A stretch of 64,000 nt of DNA from Postechiella sp039985655. GTDB taxonomy: Bacteria > Bacteroidota > Bacteroidia > Flavobacteriales > Flavobacteriaceae. The stretch covers positions 62,001 to 126,000 of the forward strand of contig JBDWSF010000040.1 in assembly GCA_039985655.1 (NCBI GenBank), read 5' to 3'. Of this stretch, positions 25,991-35,449 are shown piece by piece (position 1 is the first letter of the stretch; each line of letters begins with the position of its first letter). The notes below the pieces were generated by a model. The model searched no databases. It was not told the DNA's origin and was given only the letters and a program-made list of their open reading frames with translations. The position numbers were made by a program, and so were the translations under genes.

Positions 25991-27607
25991 TTATACTAAC
26001 ATGGTTACAGGGTTTTCAATATACCCTTTTAATGTTTGAAGGAATTGAGCGCCTGTTGCTCCATCAACTGTTCTATGGTCGCAAGCTAAAGACAATTTCA
26101 TAGTATTTCCAACTACAATTTGTCCATCTTTAACCACTGGTTTTTCAACAATATTTCCAACAGAAAGAATTGCTGAATTTGGTTGATTGATAATAGACGT
26201 AAAGGTATCTATCCCAAACATACCTAAGTTAGAAACTGTAAATGTACTACCGTCCATATCTTGAGGTGTCAACTTTTTGTTTCTCGCTTTTCCTGCCAAT
26301 TCTTTAACATCAGCTCCAATTTGCTGTAAACTTTGCTCGTTAGCAAACTTAACTACAGGAACAACTAAACCATCTGGAACAGCAACTGCTACACCAATAT
26401 GCACATGGTTATTTAATCGCATTTTATCTGCAAACCATTGTGAATTTACTTGTGGGTGTTCTTTTAAAGCTAAAGCACAAGCTTTAACTATGATATCGTT
26501 ATACGATATTTTAGTATCTGGAACGGAGTTAAATTGTTTACGGAACGCTATAGCATTTTCCATATCGAACTCTACATTTAAATAATAATGTGGTGCAGAA
26601 AACTTAGAATTAGTTAACGCCTTAGCAATAGCTTTACGCATTTGCGAGTTAGGCACTTCTTCGAAGTCTTCTTGACCTGTTGGCACATATTTACCAACAG
26701 ATGCTCCTGATGCTGCAGGCTCGTAATTTTCAATATCACGTTTTATAATACGCCCATTTTCTCCTGAACCTTGAACTTTAGTTAAGTTGACACCTTTATC
26801 TTCGGCTAACTTTTTTGCTAACGGAGACACATAAACCCTTCCGTTTGCAGTAACTGGTGTCGGTTTAGGAGTGTTAGATTTTGTAGCTGCAGTCTTAACA
26901 GGTACCGCTTTTGGAGTTTCTTTTTTAGCTTCTACTTTTGGCGTTTCTTCTGTAGCTGCTGCAGATGATGAAAAACCAGCTGCAACTCCAGAAACATCTG
27001 TTCCTGTAGGGCCAATTATTGCTAACAACGCATCTACTTTTGCCGATTCGCCTTCTTTTAATCCTATTTCTAATAACGTACCAGATTGGAAAGATTCGAA
27101 TTCCATCGTTGCTTTATCGGTTTCGATTTCAGCTAAAATATCTCCTTCTTCAATAGCATCTCCAACTTGTTTTAACCAAGTAGCCACCGTACCTTCTTCC
27201 ATAGTATCACTTAAACGTGGCATAGTTACGACTATAACACCTTCTGGTAATTCTTGAGCAGAAGTTTCTTCGAAATCTACACCCGAAACATCTTTAGTTT
27301 CATCGTTAGCTTCTGGAATAACATCAGATTCAACAACTCCACCATTTAATAATGTAGAAATGTCCTCTCCTACATCGCCTATAATAGCTAAAAGCTGATC
27401 TACTTTTGTAGTTTCACCTTCTTGCACACCAATGTGAAGTAAAGTCCCTTCGTTAAAAGACTCAAATTCCATAGTGGCCTTATCTGTTTCAATTTCAGCT
27501 AAAATATCTCCTTCTTCAATTGTATCACCAACTTGTTTTAACCAAGCGGCAACTGTACCTTCTTCCATTGTGTCGCTTAAACGCGGCATATTTACTACTA
27601 TAGCCAT
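25991..27607 (-). CDS. pdhC: Pyruvate dehydrogenase E2, dihydrolipoamide acetyltransferase
   Basis: Core acetyltransferase of the pyruvate dehydrogenase complex, which forms acetyl-CoA. Of 538 residues, two N-terminal lipoyl domains (about 1-80 and 125-205) carry the lipoylated Lys43 and Lys165 in ETDKATMEF. A Pro/Ala/Lys linker, an E3-binding domain (about 255-295, VSPLAKKLAEDKGVNL) and the catalytic domain with DHRTVDGATG (catalytic His and Asp) follow. The two lipoyl domains are almost identical over about 45 residues, a sign of recent duplication or gene conversion. The gene begins 3 nt after pdhA, as one operon. E3 is not in the window. Confidence 0.96.
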   Translation of the reverse strand: MAIVVNMPRLSDTMEEGTVAAWLKQVGDTIEEGDILAEIETDKATMEFESFNEGTLLHIGVQEGETTKVDQLLAIIGDVGEDISTLLNGGVVESDVIPEANDETKDVSGVDFEETSAQELPEGVIVVTMPRLSDTMEEGTVATWLKQVGDAIEEGDILAEIETDKATMEFESFQSGTLLEIGLKEGESAKVDALLAIIGPTGTDVSGVAAGFSSSAAATEETPKVEAKKETPKAVPVKTAATKSNTPKPTPVTANGRVYVSPLAKKLAEDKGVNLTKVQGSGENGRIIKRDIENYEPAASGASVGKYVPTGQEDFEEVPNSQMRKAIAKALTNSKFSAPHYYLNVEFDMENAIAFRKQFNSVPDTKISYNDIIVKACALALKEHPQVNSQWFADKMRLNNHVHIGVAVAVPDGLVVPVVKFANEQSLQQIGADVKELAGKARNKKLTPQDMDGSTFTVSNLGMFGIDTFTSIINQPNSAILSVGNIVEKPVVKDGQIVVGNTMKLSLACDHRTVDGATGAQFLQTLKGYIENPVTMLV

Positions 27608-27610
27608 AGT

Positions 27611-28609
27611 TTATAATTTATGTTGTATAAATGGGAAATCTTCTTGTTCATATACCATATCGTATAATTGTTGCTTTTCTGGATATGGAGATTCGTCTGC
27701 AAACTTCTCACATTCTGCAACGCGTTCTTTTACACTCTTGTCGATGACTTTAAGCTCATCTTCTGTAGCATATTTCTTTTCAAGGATAACATCCTTTATT
27801 TGAGTGATAGGATCAATTTTCTTGTACTCTTGAACTTCAGCTTTCGTTCTATAATGTTGTGCATCACTCATAGAATGCCCTCTATAACGATACGTTTTTA
27901 ACTCTAAAAATGTTGGTCCGCCACCTTTTCTTGCTCTTTGAATCGCTTCATCAAAAGCTTCAGCAACTTTAATAGGATTCATTCCATCTACGGGCCCACA
28001 AGGCATATCGTAACCTAATCCTAATTTCCAAATTTCGGTATGATTAGCCGTTCTTTCTACTGATGTTCCCATGGCATACCCGTTGTTTTCACAAACAAAT
28101 ACAACTGGAAGATTCCAAAGCATTGCTAAATTAAATGTTTCGTGAAGTGAACCTTGACGTGCAGCACCATCACCAAAACAACATAAGGTTACTCCATCTA
28201 CATCATGATACTTATCACCAAAAGCAAGACCTGCGCCTAAAGGAATTTGACCTCCAACAATACCATGACCACCATAAAAACGGTGTTCTTTAGAAAAGAT
28301 GTGCATAGACCCCCCCATACCTTTAGAAGTACCAGTAACTTTTCCAAACAATTCTGCCATAACACGTTTTGGATCTACGCCCATACCTATGGGTTGTACG
28401 TGGTTTCTATATGCAGTAATCATTTTATCTTTAGTCAAGTCCATAGCATGCAAAGCACCTGCTAACACGGCTTCTTGACCATTATATAAATGAAGAAATC
28501 CTCTAACTTTTTGTTGAATGTAAACGGCAGCAAGCTTGTCTTCAAACTTTCTCCAGAATAACATGTCTTCGTACCATTTGAGGTAAACCTCTTTTGTGAT
28601 TTTTTGCAT
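27611..28609 (-). CDS. pdhA: Pyruvate dehydrogenase E1 component alpha subunit
   Basis: Thiamine-diphosphate-dependent decarboxylase subunit of the pyruvate dehydrogenase complex. The 332-residue protein has the TPP/Mg motif GDGAARQG...FVCENN and the phosphorylation-loop-like segment YRYRGHSMSDAQHYR. It precedes the E2 gene by 3 nt. The E1 beta gene is not adjacent and must lie elsewhere, as in other Flavobacteriaceae. Expressed from the promoter at 28642-28670. Confidence 0.96.
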   Translation of the reverse strand: MQKITKEVYLKWYEDMLFWRKFEDKLAAVYIQQKVRGFLHLYNGQEAVLAGALHAMDLTKDKMITAYRNHVQPIGMGVDPKRVMAELFGKVTGTSKGMGGSMHIFSKEHRFYGGHGIVGGQIPLGAGLAFGDKYHDVDGVTLCCFGDGAARQGSLHETFNLAMLWNLPVVFVCENNGYAMGTSVERTANHTEIWKLGLGYDMPCGPVDGMNPIKVAEAFDEAIQRARKGGGPTFLELKTYRYRGHSMSDAQHYRTKAEVQEYKKIDPITQIKDVILEKKYATEDELKVIDKSVKERVAECEKFADESPYPEKQQLYDMVYEQEDFPFIQHKL

Positions 28610-28641
28610 CGACTCCTATTATATTTTTATTATGCGGAATA

Positions 28642-28670
28642 CAAAAGTAATACATTGTGAGTTATTGCAA
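28642..28670 (-). promoter_or_regulatory. Promoter of pdhA-pdhC
   Basis: Minus-strand TTG (28668-28670), an 18-nt spacer, and TACTTTTG (28642-28649), matching TTG/TAnnTTTG. It lies 33 nt upstream of the pdhA start codon. Confidence 0.75.
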
Positions 28671-28773
28671 AAACCCTATTTGATTAAAGTATAAAAAATA
28701 TGAAAAAAACGCGATTTCACGTGTCTTTTACCTAATCATCATTTTTTTGAAAATATATTGAAGTTTTGAAAAT

Positions 28774-29256
28774 TTAAAGCACCGATTTATCAAAAACTAA
28801 TGGTAATAAATTAGCTAAAGAGTTCGATTTCACGACTTTTCCAATCTCCCCCATAAAATAGATCTCTATAGGAGCTTCTTGCTTAATTTCGTACTCTGCA
28901 ATAGCTTGTCTGCAAGCTCCGCATGGCGGAATAGGTTTTCCTGTCTGCGTTTTTTTTGAACCCGCTATAATTGCCATTTTTAAAATTTTAGCCTCTGGGT
29001 ATTTTGATCCGGCATAATAAATAGCTGTGCGTTCTGCACACAAACCTGAAGGGTATGATGCATTTTCTTGATTGTTTCCTGTAATTATTTCGCCATTATC
29101 TAAAAATAAGGCGGCTCCAACATTAAACTTAGAATACGGCGCATAGGCTTTATCCCTAGCCTCACTAGCACTTTTCATTAATGAGATGATGTCGTCAGAC
29201 AATTCATTTAAATCATCATACACATATAATGTCGATTCTATTTTAAGTTCTTTCAT
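28774..29256 (-). CDS. cdd: Cytidine deaminase
   Basis: Deaminates cytidine and deoxycytidine to uridine and deoxyuridine in pyrimidine salvage. The 160-residue protein contains the zinc site CAERTA (ligand Cys, catalytic Glu) and PPCGACRQAI (two ligand Cys), and the substrate segment YSKFNVGAAL. That is the all-cysteine zinc site of the small tetrameric class. It lies in the conserved flavobacterial order porU-porV-cdd-pdhA. A -7-like TATTTTTG at 29293-29300 (minus strand) could serve it, but no -33 TTG was found. Confidence 0.96.
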   Translation of the reverse strand: MKELKIESTLYVYDDLNELSDDIISLMKSASEARDKAYAPYSKFNVGAALFLDNGEIITGNNQENASYPSGLCAERTAIYYAGSKYPEAKILKMAIIAGSKKTQTGKPIPPCGACRQAIAEYEIKQEAPIEIYFMGEIGKVVKSNSLANLLPLVFDKSVL

Positions 29257-29338
29257 TTATACATTTTAAGCATCGATATATCTAATGTAAAACAAAAATA
29301 CAACTTAATGCAATGTATTTATACATTGATTATTTATT

Positions 29339-29995
29339 CTACAATTGATAGTCAACCCCTAAATAAAAAACTGAAGATTTTATAGTATCACTTCTATCAA
29401 TAAGACTAAAAAAGTATCTTCCATTAAGTATAAAAGTATCTGAAAGTTTGTAGCCCAATCCGACTGAAGCTCCAAAATCAAATTTATCTATATCATTAAA
29501 TATTGAAATTCCCTCACCAAAAGCTAATTCCTCAACAGGTATTTCTGTTATTTTTTCTGTAGTATCAATAACATATGCTAATTGTGATCCTATTTCAAAA
29601 TAAAAGAGATCATTAATAAAAAACTGAACTAGTATTGGAAGTGCAATAGTAGATTCGTTTATGGTAGATCTATAATTTGATATAATAGGTGAAAATTCAT
29701 TTGTACCATCAAAAAATTGAAGATTATCATTATTAAAACGACTCCCCTGTAAAGTAAACATTAGTTCTGGTTGAATTTTTATATTCTCTGTGAGTTCAAA
29801 ATTAACAAATGCCCCTAAATAAAAACCAAATTTTCCAAAATACCCAATATCATCATATCGTTTCATCAATTCATTAGGCATAAATTGAGAATAATTTGCA
29901 CCAGCCTTTAAACCATAATAAGGTTTAGGGTTATATTGAGCTTGAATAAAATTACTTGCCCATAAACAAAATATAAAACAAACAACTTTCTTCAT
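29339..29995 (-). CDS. Outer-membrane beta-barrel protein (PorT-like family)
   Basis: A 218-residue protein with a signal peptide (cleavage after FIQAQ, about residue 19) and the start typical of Bacteroidota 'outer membrane beta-barrel' proteins: YYGLKAGANYSQF, then GFYLGAFVNFELTENIKIQPELMFTLQGS. It ends in an alternating strand (SVFYLGVDYQL). About eight to ten strands are predicted. It follows porV by 29 nt and may be cotranscribed with porU and porV. It is not PorT itself as far as I can tell; the specific role is unknown. Confidence 0.82.
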   Translation of the reverse strand: MKKVVCFIFCLWASNFIQAQYNPKPYYGLKAGANYSQFMPNELMKRYDDIGYFGKFGFYLGAFVNFELTENIKIQPELMFTLQGSRFNNDNLQFFDGTNEFSPIISNYRSTINESTIALPILVQFFINDLFYFEIGSQLAYVIDTTEKITEIPVEELAFGEGISIFNDIDKFDFGASVGLGYKLSDTFILNGRYFFSLIDRSDTIKSSVFYLGVDYQL

Positions 29996-30024
29996 TTAAT
30001 ACTGTTTAAAGACCTGAATAATGA

Positions 30025-31266
30025 TTAATACTCGTTATACTCGCCAGCGCCAATATTGAATGTTAAAGAAAAACGCAATGTATTTTCTAAAGGACTTTGC
30101 ACTTTTGATGCTGAAAACAAATACGATAAATCGATATTGATAACATTATATTTAAATCCTGCTCCCATAGCTAAAAACTTTCTAGCCCCTTTTTCTTCGC
30201 TCTCGTTAAAATATCCTGCTCTAAACGCAAATGAATCTTGGTACAAATATTCTGCTCCTAACGACCATGTAAATTCTTTTAACTCTTCACTAAATCCGCC
30301 TGGCGCATCACCAAATGACTGAAACATTCCTGATAAAAAGTTAACATCTTGTGATTGCCCTGATATGATAACATCTGATTGTACAAGGCTTCCTAATGGA
30401 CCGTCTTCATCTTCGTTATAAACTCCATTTCCATCTACGTCTGTATAACTATATTCATCTCCTAGGACAGGTGGTGTTGGCACTAATAATTTAGCAACCT
30501 CAGCAGTAACAGACACTTTATTATATTGATCAAAAATAAAATCAAAACCTGCTCCTAAACGCAAGTTTGTTGGCTGAAAATTCTCTTGTCCTCCTTCATC
30601 ATATTTAAATTTAGGCCCTAAATTTTGAATGGCGAATCCCATTCTCCAACGTCCATTAAAATCATTATATGCCTCTTCTTCTCCTTGATAAAACCCAGAA
30701 ATATCGACACCAAATGTACTCGCTGCAGTTGTATCTCCACTACCATCATCCAATTTTAAATCTGAGACTAAGTAACGCATAGCTACAGACATTGCAAATT
30801 GATCAGTTAACCTTAATGCATATGATGCATCGATTGTAAATTCGTTTGGTCTTTGAATTAAGGCTTCAGAAATAGCATCTGCACGAAATTCAATATCACC
30901 TAAAGAAAAATATTTTAAACTAGCAGCAAAAGCACTACGATCGTCTAAACGATTAAAATACGTTAAGTTTCCTAGAAAAATATCATTTACTAACGAGCTT
31001 AAATATGGTGTATAACTTACACCTATTCCAGATTTAGTTTCTGAAAACGCATATTTTGATGGATTCCATTGTTGTGAAAAACCATCAACTGAGGTTGCAA
31101 CACCCATATCTCCCATAGAAGCTGCACGTGCATCTGGCGCTATTAAAACAAAAGGAATCCCTGTTGTTATTACTCGAGAGTCATTTGTTTTAGGCTCTAT
31201 TGTTGTTTGTGCGTTTAAATTAAAAACAAAACCGATTGTTATTAATATTAGTAGTCTATTCTTCAT
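30025..31266 (-). CDS. porV: Type IX secretion outer-membrane shuttle protein PorV (LptO)
   Basis: A FadL-like barrel that binds sorting-domain cargo from the translocon and brings it to the PorU sortase. The 413-residue protein has a signal peptide (cleavage after FNLNAQ) and the PorV hallmark ITTGIPFVLIAPDARAASMG with SVDGFSQQWNPSKYAF. It has an acidic, calcium-binding-like insertion (DVDGNGVYNEDEDG) and ends in an alternating strand. It lies 32 nt after porU on the same strand, the standard flavobacterial arrangement. Confidence 0.95.
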   Translation of the reverse strand: MKNRLLILITIGFVFNLNAQTTIEPKTNDSRVITTGIPFVLIAPDARAASMGDMGVATSVDGFSQQWNPSKYAFSETKSGIGVSYTPYLSSLVNDIFLGNLTYFNRLDDRSAFAASLKYFSLGDIEFRADAISEALIQRPNEFTIDASYALRLTDQFAMSVAMRYLVSDLKLDDGSGDTTAASTFGVDISGFYQGEEEAYNDFNGRWRMGFAIQNLGPKFKYDEGGQENFQPTNLRLGAGFDFIFDQYNKVSVTAEVAKLLVPTPPVLGDEYSYTDVDGNGVYNEDEDGPLGSLVQSDVIISGQSQDVNFLSGMFQSFGDAPGGFSEELKEFTWSLGAEYLYQDSFAFRAGYFNESEEKGARKFLAMGAGFKYNVINIDLSYLFSASKVQSPLENTLRFSLTFNIGAGEYNEY

Positions 31267-31298
31267 GAATCAAATTTATTTTGCAAATATAATTGTTT

Positions 31299-34200
31299 TT
31301 ATAGTATTACGAGTTTTTCAATTTTTTCGACCTTTTTATTTAAAAGGTTTGACTTTACTGTTAGTTTATATATATAAACACCTTTTCCTATTTTATCACC
31401 AAAATCGTCTCTCCCATCCCAAACAATGTCTTTAGACAAGGAACTTGTTGCTGTTATCCCTTCTGTTGTTTGTCCATTTAATGTTCTTACTATTTTACCA
31501 GAAACAGTGAAGATTTGTATAGAAACGTCTAAAGGTGCCGAACTATTGTGATTAAACCAAAATTCTGTATAATTCACAAACGGATTTGGATAATTAAGCA
31601 CATTATTTATAACCAATTCTTGATCTTTATCGAATACAATAAACTGAATTTCGGAAATTGCTGAATTATTATACACATCCCAAGCTTTTAATGTTAGTGT
31701 GTGAAGTCCAGGCTCTAAATCTCGAAACGGAAAACTCACTATTCCTTTTTGATAGTCATCAACTTCTGTTTGATAATAATCATTTAAAACATATGGGTTG
31801 GTTTCATCTCCATCAATTATAGCAACAATATCGTGACCAATACCACTTGCCGTATTTATTCCATTATCATCTTCTAATTTTACTAAAAGCGTAGGTGATT
31901 CGTTAGTTATGCCTCCTGAAACAAAATTTTCATCATTCATGTACAAGGTTATCACTGGCCCTATATTATCTTCTTCAGCATCTTCATTAATACCTCCAAT
32001 TTTTATATTATCAATCTCTGCGCCTCCTTTATTTATAAGTAATTCTTCGTTTTTAGAATAAAAACTTACTTTACCCAAACCAACAGGAATACTAATATCT
32101 TTTGGCACAACAAAATCGAATTCGAACTGACCATTGGAAACAGAAGCTTGTCCTCTATAAATAACTTCTCCTAATGTCGTAAAATCTAATTTTACAACAG
32201 TACCGTTTAATCTTGTACCATCGTTTGCTAGTGTTTGCTTATCAATAAATTTATCATAAATAGTAGTAGAAAGTATACCTGAATAATCGTCTAAAACATT
32301 TCCCGAAACATCGGTTACTTCACCAGAAAATTTAATTTTACTCAAAGCCTTTAAAGTATCCGTAGCCTGTGCAATAGGCACATCATTAAGTTTGGTTAAT
32401 TTTATGTTAGGTTTAGAAAATGCCAACTTCATTGCCGGATCTCCAATAAAAAACACTAAACGCCTTTGATCATCAATAACAATAGACGGATCGTTTTTTG
32501 TTAATCTTAAGGCTTCAGCTACTGATGGATATTCATAATCTTCAAACTCGTCAGTGTCGCTATAAGAGAAAAGGTATTTCCCAAGCGTATTATTAAAGGT
32601 TATACCAAAGCGTACAAATACTTGTCGGGTAGTTGAAATCAAACCAATGGCTCCTGCTTGAGTATTCCAGTATGCAAATTCACCTGCTGTTTCTCTGAAC
32701 GGATTATCAAATTTAGTAAACTCACAGGTTACAGTAACAAAACAATTCAGTTTATAAAAATTTCTAAATTCATTAATATCTGTCTTTAAAAGAATGCGCT
32801 CTCCAGACAACCCATCTTCCCCACCATGTCCAAAATAATTAATCACCAATGCGCCATTATCTACAGCATTAGCAAGAGCTTCATTAGCATCCGGATATTT
32901 TTCTCCTCCTGCTGTAGATTCTTGTTGATAGGAATCTGAGTGAATTTTTATAACATTAATAAATGGCTTATTTTCGGTAACTAAATTACCAACATTATCA
33001 GTTGTCTCTTGCAGTATGCCTTCCCAATCTTCATCAACATCATCAGATACCACTACAAAATTATTTCTCCATCTACCAAAAGATTCTTTTACATAATAGG
33101 ATTCAACTTTATCTACCATTTCTTTGGCACGCTGCGGTGTGTCTGCAATAACTCGTCCAACAGCAATATCTAATCTATCGCTGGTAGCCATTGTACCTTC
33201 ATTTTCATCCATCATACCATAAAAGTCATCAGAAATAAAAGAACTGGTAAAACTAAAACTGTTATAAGAATACCATGATGGAACAATATTCGTATTATTG
33301 GGGATTCTATCTTTATAATCATAAGATGCATCGCCAAACAGGCATAAGTACTTAATTCTGTTTTCTGGAACACTGGCATTATCGTACACATACTTTACCA
33401 AATTCCTAATAGCACCGACATCTTGATTCCCTGTACTAAACTCATTATAAATTTCGGTTAAACCGTAAGCCTTAACATTTAAATCATATTGTTTTCTATT
33501 AATTTCAGCCAATCGTTCTGCTTGGTCAAGCATATTATCTGGAGCTACAATAATATAATCTACGTCTTGAAAATTCCCTAAATCATTTAAAAATACGGTA
33601 CCTTTTATATTCTGATTTCTTAATGTTTTATTTGAATCTATTTCTGGCTCAAAGTAATCTGATGGTGTTAATGCTACATAATTTTTTAATATTCCTAATG
33701 TAGCAGTAAAACTAAGATCTGTACTCGCATCTGTATTTTCAAAATTGGAGACATTAAATACATCTGTAACATCCCAAATTTCTGAAACTCTTGAAGCATT
33801 AGATAAATTATATTGACCAATACCCGAAGCTAATGCTACTTCAGAGTTTTTAAACTGAAATTGTTTATCATTAAAATTCAACGTTCTTGTAGCTGTAATA
33901 GAAATATAATCTAAATAACCTATTGCACTTGGATTTCCTCCATTATCATAGTTAAGAGTAACATCGACTTTCGAAGAAGCTGCATTTACATTACCTGAAT
34001 AATTTGAACCCGCAGCAACATTAGAACCATTACTAATTCCAATAGACATTGTAGACGTTATATTCCCATTTACTTTTACTTGCATAGAGCTTGCTATAGA
34101 TGAAACAGCAGCTACATATACTTTTAAATTTAAAGGCTCAGTAGTTACAAGGTCAGGAAAATCGAAACTAAATGTTTTTTCATTTTCAATATCAAAATGT

Positions 34201-35186
34201 TCTCCAAACCATCTTCGACCTAAAGTTCCCAGGTTATGAATATCTTCTTCATGAAATACATAATCTTCAAATGTGTCTATTACCAAGTCTATCGAACCTG
34301 TTGGTTGTAACATAGGTTGTATTCGCTTACCATTTCCAGAACCTACATTAATGTAATAGTACGTTTTATCAGTATAACAATTTATGTTTGTATTACTTTC
34401 AACATCATAACTCTTTGGACCTTGTGCATAAAACAATATATAATCTTCATTATTAAATACACCATCTTCCTCGCCTACAAATTTTATAGCATTTTCGGTA
34501 ACATCGAAAGGCTGCGCTACGGCATTAGAATATGGTATCATACGACCTCCATTACCATAAACTTTAATAGACCTTGGGTCAACACTATTTACATTTACCC
34601 CCAATTGTTCTATAAAACTTCTAGTTATTTTAAAAACACCAGTGGTATCGACATAAAACTTATACCAATCTCCAGAATTTAAAACTGAATTTGATATGAC
34701 TTTAGAACTTTTAAATGTTTTACTTATAACAGATCGTTGTGTATTCGTTGTAGACTCGTTGTAATTCAATTGAAACGATACTACTTTTTTATAAGTACCA
34801 TTTTCATCCTTTACAATAGGAGATAATTGAAAAATTGCAAATTGCTTATCCCTTGCATTAGAGTTTTTAAGACTGTACTTTAATTCTGTTGGAATACTTT
34901 TAAGATTCAAATCAAACAACTCAGCTTTAGTAATATTACTATATTTTACGTTACTTAGTCCTATTGATGATTCATTAACTTTTCGAATCGATTGCCATTG
35001 TGCAACAAATTGCAATCCATCTTCATTATTATAAACAAAGTTTTCTTTATTGAAATTTGGAATTTTAATAGTATAACTGCCCGTAGACATTGTTTGGGAT
35101 GTTTCCCAAGTTATATCAAAATTCTTCTGCTGAGAGGATGCAACACTACTAATTAATAGCAGTAAAAGTAAAATTTTCTGTTTCAT
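31299..35186 (-). CDS. porU: Type IX secretion C-terminal signal peptidase PorU
   Basis: The cell-surface sortase that removes the C-terminal sorting domain from type IX cargo and attaches the protein to the surface. The 1295-residue protein has a signal peptide (SSVASSQQ), a gingipain-type (C25) cysteine protease domain at about 540-920 with catalytic His787 in NYFGHGGEDG and Cys821 in VTVTCEFTKF, then Ig-like domains and a terminal FlgD-like/sorting-like domain (NYPNPFVNYTEFWF ... GKGVYIYKLTV). PorU keeps its own C-terminal domain uncleaved. It is the first gene of porU-porV-barrel and diverges from gldJ. Confidence 0.95.
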   Translation of the reverse strand: MKQKILLLLLLISSVASSQQKNFDITWETSQTMSTGSYTIKIPNFNKENFVYNNEDGLQFVAQWQSIRKVNESSIGLSNVKYSNITKAELFDLNLKSIPTELKYSLKNSNARDKQFAIFQLSPIVKDENGTYKKVVSFQLNYNESTTNTQRSVISKTFKSSKVISNSVLNSGDWYKFYVDTTGVFKITRSFIEQLGVNVNSVDPRSIKVYGNGGRMIPYSNAVAQPFDVTENAIKFVGEEDGVFNNEDYILFYAQGPKSYDVESNTNINCYTDKTYYYINVGSGNGKRIQPMLQPTGSIDLVIDTFEDYVFHEEDIHNLGTLGRRWFGEHFDIENEKTFSFDFPDLVTTEPLNLKVYVAAVSSIASSMQVKVNGNITSTMSIGISNGSNVAAGSNYSGNVNAASSKVDVTLNYDNGGNPSAIGYLDYISITATRTLNFNDKQFQFKNSEVALASGIGQYNLSNASRVSEIWDVTDVFNVSNFENTDASTDLSFTATLGILKNYVALTPSDYFEPEIDSNKTLRNQNIKGTVFLNDLGNFQDVDYIIVAPDNMLDQAERLAEINRKQYDLNVKAYGLTEIYNEFSTGNQDVGAIRNLVKYVYDNASVPENRIKYLCLFGDASYDYKDRIPNNTNIVPSWYSYNSFSFTSSFISDDFYGMMDENEGTMATSDRLDIAVGRVIADTPQRAKEMVDKVESYYVKESFGRWRNNFVVVSDDVDEDWEGILQETTDNVGNLVTENKPFINVIKIHSDSYQQESTAGGEKYPDANEALANAVDNGALVINYFGHGGEDGLSGERILLKTDINEFRNFYKLNCFVTVTCEFTKFDNPFRETAGEFAYWNTQAGAIGLISTTRQVFVRFGITFNNTLGKYLFSYSDTDEFEDYEYPSVAEALRLTKNDPSIVIDDQRRLVFFIGDPAMKLAFSKPNIKLTKLNDVPIAQATDTLKALSKIKFSGEVTDVSGNVLDDYSGILSTTIYDKFIDKQTLANDGTRLNGTVVKLDFTTLGEVIYRGQASVSNGQFEFDFVVPKDISIPVGLGKVSFYSKNEELLINKGGAEIDNIKIGGINEDAEEDNIGPVITLYMNDENFVSGGITNESPTLLVKLEDDNGINTASGIGHDIVAIIDGDETNPYVLNDYYQTEVDDYQKGIVSFPFRDLEPGLHTLTLKAWDVYNNSAISEIQFIVFDKDQELVINNVLNYPNPFVNYTEFWFNHNSSAPLDVSIQIFTVSGKIVRTLNGQTTEGITATSSLSKDIVWDGRDDFGDKIGKGVYIYKLTVKSNLLNKKVEKIEKLVIL

Positions 35187-35449
35187 GCAATAAAATAACG
35201 TGTTTTATCAATTGTTAGTATTAAAAAACAAACAATTATTTTCACGGTTTCAAAAATACAATAATAAATTAGTAAATCTATCGTTAATATAGTTCAAAAC
35301 GATTCTAAAAAACGATAAAATCATCGTTGTAATGTTTAAAAAATAGGATGAAATGCTTATTTTTTTGGTTAAAATGCAAAAAATCGCTTGCAGTATACGG
35401 TTAAATTACTATATTGCAGCACCAAAATTTTATTAGCTTACTTAAAAGT

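Noticed and set aside
26277..27803. Several plus-strand frames opposite pdhC/pdhA
   Set aside because: Antisense shadows; their mutual similarity only reflects the duplicated lipoyl domains.
34317..34682. 121-codon plus-strand frame inside porU
   Set aside because: Antisense shadow of a well-supported gene; Ile/Tyr-rich with no domain signature.
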